From NCBI RefSeq assembly GCF_022024235.1, contig NZ_CP091800.1, positions 734,001-798,000 of the forward strand: 64,000 bases of DNA, written 5' to 3'. A program made the translations under genes and the position numbers. Shown in pieces: positions 58,628 to 64,000 of the stretch. The DNA comes from Segatella baroniae B14. Lineage in GTDB: Bacteria; Bacteroidota; Bacteroidia; Bacteroidales; Bacteroidaceae. The notes beneath the pieces were generated by a model that saw nothing but the letters and a program-made list of their open reading frames with translations, made no database searches and was not told where the DNA came from. The number at the start of each line of letters is the position of its first letter. The stretch's first letter is position 1.

Positions 58628-58683
58628 GTATAGGGTACAACTATCATTTATGCTTCAATTCCACAAATGGCCGAATGAATTTG
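58601..58683 (+). repeat. 83-bp island-border repeat (copy 3)
   Basis: It is homologous to 49789-49870 along its length, with the core at 58650-58683 also related to 29597-29630. Its left end lies exactly where the hsdM stub loses its family sequence. Confidence 0.75.
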
Positions 58684-58710
58684 CTCTATTTCGGCTATTT
58701 TTTGAGTATA

Positions 58711-58744
58711 GCGATTATAATATGACAATAAATGTGTAATTTTG
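58711..58744 (+). promoter_or_regulatory. Promoter of the AlbA_2/Schlafen-like gene
   Basis: TTTG (58711-58714), a 22-nt spacer and TAATTTTG (58737-58744), 40 bp before the ATG. Confidence 0.6.
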
Positions 58745-58783
58745 CAATCACAAGGCTGAATGAAACCTATATTATAATAAGGT

Positions 58784-60283
58784 ATGAAGAAAGAGGAGCT
58801 GAAGAATAAGATACGCTGTGGTGAGACGAGCCGAGTGCAGTTTAAGCAACAGTTCACTACGCAGAAGGAGATTGCCGCCGAAATGGTAGCCTTTGCCAAT
58901 AGTGAAGGTGGAGAACTGTTGTTTGGAGTGAAAGACAAGACTGGCGAGATTCTTGGTCTCGACTACGATGCTATCCAACAGACAAGCCGCGAACTTGGCA
59001 ACACCGCCAACGAACAAGTACGCCCAACCATCTACATCCAGACAGATGTTGTGGAAGTGGATGGAAAGATGATTCTGGTGGCTACCGTGCAAAGAGGGCG
59101 TAATAAGCCCTACAAAGACCTGGCTGGTCATATCTGGGTGAAGCAAGGTGCCGACAAACGCCGGGTGACTGAGAACAGCGAACTGTTAAGCCTCTTTCAA
59201 GATTCAGGCGAGTATCACGCTGACGAAGCCAGTGTGAAAGATACGTCGGTGAGAGACATTGACACGTTGGCTCTTGACCGTTTCTTCCAGAATGTCTATG
59301 GCAAACCCATGACAGAGTTTGACGTGCCGCAAGATCAGTTGTTGCACAATCTTCATATTACGGATTCGGAAGGAAGGCTTACCACAGCAGGATTGTTGTT
59401 CTTTGGTCAACGCCCGCAACAGTTCAAACCTATGTTTGTTATCAAGGCTGTTTGGTTCTATGGCAACAGCATTGCTGGTACGGAATACCGTGACAGTCGT
59501 GACATAGAAGGTACCATTCCTGAAATGTTCGAACAGGCTATGATGTGGCTGAAGTCATGCCTTCGCCGAACACAGAACGGACAGTCGTTTAACTCTATCG
59601 GACAGTTGGAGATTCCTGAAACCGTACTGGAAGAGTTGCTCCAGAATGCTCTTGTACATATCGACCTGCTGAAAACAGCTGCTATCCGTCTGATGGTGTT
59701 CGATGACAGATTGGAAATAGTGAATCCTGGCTGCGTGATGGGTGGTCATACGATAGACGAGGTGAAACTGGGCAACTCGTATGCCCGCAACCCTTTGATG
59801 GCCAACTTCTGCGCCAAGACCATGCCTTATCGTGGTTTAGGCTCAGGCATCCCTCGCGTATTGGCCGAAGACAGCCATGTGGAGTTCATTGACAGCAAGG
59901 AGGGGAACCAGTTTACCGTTCGTGTGAGCCGTCCACTTGCTGCCTCAGAGGCAGGGAGTAACACAGAAAAGGCAGTAAGTAATGATGAAAAGGCAGTAAG
60001 TAGCGGCAAAAAGGCAGTAAGTAATGATGAAAAGGCAGTAAGTAGCGGCAAAAAGGCAGTAAGTAATGACGAAAAGGCAGTAAGTAAGAAAGAGAAGAAT
60101 GAGCAAAAGCTCCTTGCTTTCTGCAAAGAGCCAAAGACTTTATCTGAAATTTGCGAGCACCTTGGTATGACCGACAAATATAAAGTCAAGAAAAGGTATA
60201 TTGATCCACTTCTAAACAAGTCTCTTCGAATGACAGAGCCGGAATCGCCGAAAAGCCCTACTCAGAAGTATGTAGCTATATAA
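58784..60283 (+). CDS. AlbA_2/Schlafen-type putative ATP- and nucleic-acid-binding protein
   Basis: This 499-residue protein has an N-terminal AlbA_2 (Schlafen) domain (residues ~8-125: E-T-S-R-V-Q-F-K, A-F-A-N-S-E-G-G-E-L-L-F-G-V, G-H-I-W-V-K-Q-G-A). A middle ATPase-like region follows (L-E-E-L-L-Q-N-A-L-V-H ... G-L-G-S-G-I-P-R). A Lys/Ser/Ala repeat linker (~388-435) joins it to a C-terminal winged helix (T-L-S-E-I-C-E-H-L-G-M). Schlafen-type proteins act in transcription control and, in some cases, as defence tRNA nucleases. Linker length is set by a 21-bp tandem repeat and may vary between strains. Confidence 0.8.
   Translation: MKKEELKNKIRCGETSRVQFKQQFTTQKEIAAEMVAFANSEGGELLFGVKDKTGEILGLDYDAIQQTSRELGNTANEQVRPTIYIQTDVVEVDGKMILVATVQRGRNKPYKDLAGHIWVKQGADKRRVTENSELLSLFQDSGEYHADEASVKDTSVRDIDTLALDRFFQNVYGKPMTEFDVPQDQLLHNLHITDSEGRLTTAGLLFFGQRPQQFKPMFVIKAVWFYGNSIAGTEYRDSRDIEGTIPEMFEQAMMWLKSCLRRTQNGQSFNSIGQLEIPETVLEELLQNALVHIDLLKTAAIRLMVFDDRLEIVNPGCVMGGHTIDEVKLGNSYARNPLMANFCAKTMPYRGLGSGIPRVLAEDSHVEFIDSKEGNQFTVRVSRPLAASEAGSNTEKAVSNDEKAVSSGKKAVSNDEKAVSSGKKAVSNDEKAVSKKEKNEQKLLAFCKEPKTLSEICEHLGMTDKYKVKKRYIDPLLNKSLRMTEPESPKSPTQKYVAI
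59945..60091 (+). repeat. In-frame 21-bp tandem repeat
   Basis: Six 21-bp units (59966-60091) share AAAAGGCAGTAAGTA and alternate in their last six bases (ATGAT or GCGGC type). A degenerate seventh unit precedes them (59945-59965). Each unit encodes seven residues of the form K-A-V-S plus three others. Gain or loss of units keeps the frame. Confidence 0.9.
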
Positions 60284-60302
60284 CAGAAAAGGAGCAAGCG
60301 AT

Positions 60303-60473
60303 ATGGAAGCATATGATTTTCTCCATGAGTGGGTGAAACCTATCATCAAGGGCGACTTCAGGACTTCAGCTCAAAGAAAGTCGAGGGTTATTCTCTCTTT
60401 GTCTCTGAGTATAAGAAACCGCATGTACAAGCGATGGTCAAGGCTGATGTTCTGGAACTACTGCACAACATAG
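60303..60473 (+). pseudogene. Frameshifted remnant after the AlbA_2 gene
   Basis: ATG at 60303 opens with M-E-A-Y-D-F-L-H-E-W-V-K-P-I-I, but after ~20 codons the better coding pattern (V-E-G-Y-S-L-F-V-S-E-Y-K-K-P-H-V-Q-A-M-V) lies in another frame. A single frameshift near 60360 would join them. No family is recognised. The ~440 bp that follow are AT-rich and hold no gene, only a TAATTTTG box at 60769-60776. Confidence 0.4.
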
Positions 60474-60914
60474 TCCTATGTTGTGCTTTTCTTGATATTT
60501 TCTGCAAGAAGGATGTAATCCATATAAGTTATTATAAGTTATGGAATAGTTTTCCTATTGTTTTCATTATTCAAAATGTGGTTATAATCATAAAAAGAAA
60601 TATTAGTAATCTAAGCCAAAATAATTCGTAAAGAGACAAACTCTTGCTGGTATGTGTATCCTTTGACAGCAGCGCAGAACCTGTACCACCTTTGTGGTCT
60701 CGAATATGAAAGTTACCTATTGAGTACAAAAAAAGTTAAAAAAATAAACAATGTATCTAGTTTATATATAATTTTGTAAGAAAATTAATCACTTATTTTT
60801 ATATATCTGATTAAATCGTATAACTTAATTCTATTATAGCCAAATGAATTATCATGAAAACAAAAAGATGGAAATATAAATTCTGGTAATCGTGGTGATT
60901 TTAAGGAGAGGTGT

Positions 60915-61434
60915 ATGAGATTTTTATTAATATTTATAATGTTTGCTTGTTCACTATCAGCTTTCAGCCAAAATATAAGCTCACAAGTAGATAGTGTTGT
61001 TATAAAGTATGTATCATGGAATCTAATTACGGACATCAGTGTTGATTGTACAAATTACGAAGCTTGTATAGATTATAAGACTTATTCAGAAAGTACTCCT
61101 CATGGACTTAAAAAGTTAATGAAAGAACTAAATAAACTCAATATGTCTTCCAAAAGTGGTGAGGATATAAGATGTAAACTTGTATAACAATCTCATCATT
61201 GATCATGATTTGAATATTATCGTATCATGTAATATTCATGGTGGAAAAACTGTTGAAGTAAGATTTTCGAGAGATAAAAATCAGGCGAAGGTTATTATAC
61301 CTGAGCAAATCACTTCAGCTATAAAGGATATACTATATCAAAAAATGGTATGGGATACACCTTCTAATTATAAAGCACAATGGATATCATTCAATGTTAT
61401 AATAAAGGCAAATAAATCCTTAAATTCAAAATAA
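60915..61434 (+). pseudogene. Exported protein gene with a frameshift
   Basis: The first frame (ATG 60915, 90 residues) has a signal peptide ending F-S-Q and stops at 61187. A second frame continues from about 61171 to 61434 (D-V-N-L-Y-N-N-L-I-I-D ... W-I-S-F-N-V-I-I-K-A-N-K). Removing or adding one base near 61172-61180 joins them into a ~172-residue secreted protein. It is either a real frameshift or a sequence error. The function is unknown. Confidence 0.5.
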
Positions 61435-61445
61435 CGAACGATACA

Positions 61446-61598
61446 ATGTTCTTTTATACTATTCATGATGCCTATATTGAATTATATACATTGTGTTTGC
61501 CTGATGATGAATTATGTTTCCCAACCCAAAAGCATTATGATATTTTATTCTATGATTTGCTTATGGCAGAGAAATATGATGATATGGATGCATGTTAA
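61446..61598 (+). CDS. Small hypothetical protein
   Basis: ATG at 61446 encodes 50 acidic, Tyr-rich residues (Y-T-I-H-D-A-Y-I-E-L-Y ... Y-D-D-M-D-A-C), 11 nt after the frameshifted gene. Composition looks coding, but no family is known and it could be the end of another remnant. Confidence 0.35.
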   Translation: MFFYTIHDAYIELYTLCLPDDELCFPTQKHYDILFYDLLMAEKYDDMDAC

Positions 61599-61603
61599 GA
61601 GAA

Positions 61604-61643
61604 AAACGGAGGAGAACACCTTGATTCGGGTTCACCTCCGTTT
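61604..61643. terminator. Bidirectional terminator at the end of the second SusC/SusD operon
   Basis: The 9-bp stem AAACGGAGG/CCTCCGTTT sits between the small plus-strand gene and the minus-strand SusD gene. An A-run precedes it and T-rich sequence follows it. Confidence 0.75.
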
Positions 61644-61717
61644 ACATTTTATATTATCCGATAAGTTCACGCATTTAGCGCAGATGCCATTTTCATGCCC
61701 TTATCAGTGTCATGGCC

Positions 61718-63658
61718 TTAATACCCATTGGTACCATACTCATCAGCATTCGAAATCTGATTGAGGAAGTCGTATGAAATCGGACGGAGATAATGTTTAG
61801 ACTCGAATGATGCAGCGGCACGAGGATTACCTTTCGCTAACTGTGTCTCGAAAGCATGATGACGTTTCAGAAGAGCCCAACGGTTAAATTCGCCGCAAAG
61901 CTCACGAGCGTACTCATCGAGTACATCCTGCTCTGATGCGGTATCGAGCTTCATATAATTCTCGTAATCTGATGCATGACGACAAGCACGCTTACGCAAT
62001 ACATTCAGATATTCTGCTGCCTTGGTGCCATTACCCAACTGCTGTTCCGCTTCGGCTGCAATGAGGTATACTTCTGCCATACGCATAATGGCTACATCAC
62101 CATTTCTACGCTGCAAGTTGCTGGTGAAAGCTCCATCGTACATCCAACTGAACTTATTGAGTGCTGGGAACATCTGATAGCAGTTGGTGCCATCAGTAGA
62201 GTTCTCAATATATTTACCTTCACTGTCAAAGAGGTCATCGATATTGATGGTAACATATGCACGTCTAGCCTTCTCTTCGGCGGTAAGCTTGTCTTTACTG
62301 AGATAGATAGAGAAGCGATCTTCGTCTTCAGGAAGAGGATACTCTGTAGCGTAGATATTCTTCACCTCAATAAGGTTGGCTACATTACCCGAGTGATCAC
62401 CCTTAGGCCATACCTTAGCCGGATACTGATTGCCATTGGCATTGGTAGAATTATAAGCCAGGTCAGCATAGGCATAAATCGTCTTGCCTACATTAGAATC
62501 TGCGATACCATATTTCTGACAAATTTCAGCAGTCAGTGTACGGTTCATTGAGGCATACGTACCCCAGCCAGCCTGTACCATAGACTCTTCGCCAAACGCA
62601 GTGGTAAAACAGTTATCCCAACGGGTATCGTGTGGAGCATCGAAGAGATCGATAAGATACTTAGATGGCGCCATGATATTGTTGTTGATACGACCGTAAA
62701 GATAGTTAGACTTGTCGGCTGTCTTATAGATATCACTCAACTTGTAAGGGTTAGGATACATATAAGTGAAAATATTGCTGCTGGTATAATTAGCAGCATC
62801 CTTGCTGGCCGGTCCGGCTGCAATAAAGAGCGACTCCTTGTTGTTCTTATTATTGGCATTAGCCCATACATCCGCAACATCGGTATACATATCAGCTCCG
62901 TATGCAGCCTGATTCGTAATCAGATCTTCTGCAACTTCGGCAGCGCGTTTCCAGTAGCTTACACCGTTCTCTGTAAGTCCTTCGCCTGCACCCTGAGCGT
63001 ATACACGAGCCAGCAAACCTAAAGCGGTCTTCTTGGTTACACGGGCATAATCACCGTTATAGGGCGTTACATTCAAGTCGGCAGCAGCCTCAGTCAGGTC
63101 TTTGACCATCTGGGTATAAAGAGCCTCGTACGTAGAACGTTGTGGCGATAGATTACTACCCTCAGAAGAAGGCTTCAAGTTGAGCGTAATGTTACCATAA
63201 TAAGTTACCAGGAGCGAGTAGTAATATGCACGAAGACACTTGGCCTCTGCTGTGAGCACCTTGATATTTTCTGCGTTACCATCGGCTACATCGTCGGCAC
63301 CTTCGATAACAGCGTTACAACTATTAATCTGTGAGTAAGCCTGCTTAAACAGTTTATTGGTATAGTTCGTGTTGGTAGTCAACCCCTCATAGTAGAATAC
63401 CTGCTGCCCCCATGTACGGTTGTTGGATGTAAGGAAAAGGTCTGTACCACCTTCAGCCACAGCGAGGAAGTCGAAAGAAGAGAAGAGCTGACCGTAAAGC
63501 GGTTCATAGCAATACGTTTCCATGCCCGACCAGCCCTCGAAAGTAGCCAGTTTATCGCCACCAGTACCACCGGCAGGGTTATATTCATCTAGTCCACAAG
63601 AACCCAGCATGAGCGATGCACTGAGCCATGCGCATACCTGTAATTTTATCTTTTTCAT
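61718..63658 (-). CDS. SusD/RagB-family lipoprotein (second pair)
   Basis: This 646-residue protein has lipobox L-G-S-C with Cys21 as the lipidated residue. SusD signatures include A-E-A-K-C-L-R-A-Y-Y-Y-S-L-L-V, E-V-Y-L-I-A-A-E-A-E and L-D-E-Y-A-R-E-L-C-G-E-F-N-R-W-A-L-L-K. It binds glycans at the cell surface together with the adjacent SusC. The ligand is unknown, and its sequence is clearly different from the SusD at 10.5 kb. It lies 22 nt after the SusC stop. Confidence 0.95.
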   Translation of the reverse strand: MKKIKLQVCAWLSASLMLGSCGLDEYNPAGGTGGDKLATFEGWSGMETYCYEPLYGQLFSSFDFLAVAEGGTDLFLTSNNRTWGQQVFYYEGLTTNTNYTNKLFKQAYSQINSCNAVIEGADDVADGNAENIKVLTAEAKCLRAYYYSLLVTYYGNITLNLKPSSEGSNLSPQRSTYEALYTQMVKDLTEAAADLNVTPYNGDYARVTKKTALGLLARVYAQGAGEGLTENGVSYWKRAAEVAEDLITNQAAYGADMYTDVADVWANANNKNNKESLFIAAGPASKDAANYTSSNIFTYMYPNPYKLSDIYKTADKSNYLYGRINNNIMAPSKYLIDLFDAPHDTRWDNCFTTAFGEESMVQAGWGTYASMNRTLTAEICQKYGIADSNVGKTIYAYADLAYNSTNANGNQYPAKVWPKGDHSGNVANLIEVKNIYATEYPLPEDEDRFSIYLSKDKLTAEEKARRAYVTINIDDLFDSEGKYIENSTDGTNCYQMFPALNKFSWMYDGAFTSNLQRRNGDVAIMRMAEVYLIAAEAEQQLGNGTKAAEYLNVLRKRACRHASDYENYMKLDTASEQDVLDEYARELCGEFNRWALLKRHHAFETQLAKGNPRAAASFESKHYLRPISYDFLNQISNADEYGTNGY

Positions 63659-63680
63659 TGTGTTTCTGTTTAATAAAGTG

Positions 63681-64000
63681 TTAGAATGTTAAGTTTATAC
63701 CAAATACCAACTGGCGGGTAAGTGGATAGTTCAGACTGCCCCCCATTTCAGGGTCATAATCTTTGACGAGACTACTCTTGGCAATAACGAGCGGATTGGT
63801 AATGGTACCATATACACGACAGTTGCTCAGACCGAGTTTGGCAAGCGTGCTCTTTGGCAGTGTGTAGCCCAGTGTGATATTCTTAACCTTGAAGTAAGAA
63901 CCGTCTACATAGCCCAATGAGTAGTAACCGGTATAGCTATTGATAGAACGGCTGGCATTGATAGCAGGGAAGTAGTTAGACGGATTACTTTCTGTCCAAT
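63681..64000 (-). CDS. SusC/RagA-family transporter, C-terminal part only
   Basis: The frame is open to the window edge and ends V-F-G-I-N-L-T-F, the usual SusC terminus. The visible ~105 residues (W-T-E-S-N-P-S-N-Y-F-P-A ... F-K-V-K-N-I-T-L-G-Y-T-L-P) are the last barrel strands. The gene continues beyond base 64000. Confidence 0.92.
   Translation of the reverse strand, partial: WTESNPSNYFPAINASRSINSYTGYYSLGYVDGSYFKVKNITLGYTLPKSTLAKLGLSNCRVYGTITNPLVIAKSSLVKDYDPEMGGSLNYPLTRQLVFGINLTF

Noticed and set aside
59945..60091. CRISPR array
   Set aside because: The units are contiguous 21-bp tandem repeats in frame within a coding region, with no spacers.

Overview
The window looks like a chromosomal segment of a gut or oral Bacteroidota, most likely Prevotella/Segatella. 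It has two SusC/SusD pairs, many exported proteins with signal peptides, C-terminal tails typical of Prevotella secreted proteins, promoters of the TTG-N19..22-TAnnTTTG type, and no clear need for Shine-Dalgarno sequences. No rRNA or complete tRNA gene was seen. The only tRNA sequence is the 3' half of a tRNA-Met(CAU) at 49611-49651.

1-16.9 kb is metabolic and surface chromosome. It holds the end of a SASA/CE6-type carbohydrate esterase, a secreted non-specific nuclease with an exported partner, a PreA-type dihydropyrimidine dehydrogenase with an extra N-terminal Fe-S domain, two unknown exported proteins, an NAD(P)H oxidoreductase, a secreted metallophosphoesterase, a SusC/SusD pair preceded by a 17-bp direct repeat, and an FMN-binding NosR/RnfG-like membrane protein behind a highly structured leader. 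17.2-21.0 kb carries small DUF4160/DUF2442/XRE genes and an AbiE-type toxin-antitoxin operon that also encodes a metallophosphoesterase. That operon is bracketed by two copies of the same inverted repeat. 21.2-29.4 kb returns to metabolism: a TSCPD protein, a membrane-anchored AraC-type regulator, and two large fusion enzymes (GH43-CBM6-esterase and rhamnosidase-like-GH28) that fit pectin or arabinoxylan breakdown.

29.9-49.3 kb is a 19-kb defence island, all on the minus strand. In transcription order it holds an XRE regulator; a WYL regulator; an 864-residue fusion of a degenerate HsdM-like methylase, an HsdS-like segment and a histidine kinase; a response-regulator protein; HsdM1; a DUF1016 PD-(D/E)XK nuclease; HsdM2; HsdS; a tyrosine recombinase; a reserve HsdS cassette array; HsdR; an unknown protein; and a two-HKD phospholipase-D-type protein. 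The hsdS part is a specificity-switching system with three spare or active second recognition domains delimited by shared repeats. The kinase-methylase plus receiver pair is the best candidate for an undescribed system. I infer that it senses DNA or methylation state and signals to, or regulates, the restriction machinery.

49.6-61.4 kb is a mosaic accessory zone right of the tRNA-Met fragment: a HipBST-like tripartite toxin-antitoxin, UmuDC, a RelA/SpoT-type HD hydrolase, a Schlafen/AlbA_2 protein with a 21-bp tandem repeat, zinc-ribbon and HAD genes, and many remnants (ORF6N, YjbR/MmcQ, FMN reductase, HsdM). An 82-bp sequence is present at 49.79 and 58.60 kb, and its last 34 bp recur at 29.60 kb on the other side of the restriction island. 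The window ends in a second SusC/SusD pair (61.7-64.0 kb, SusC incomplete).
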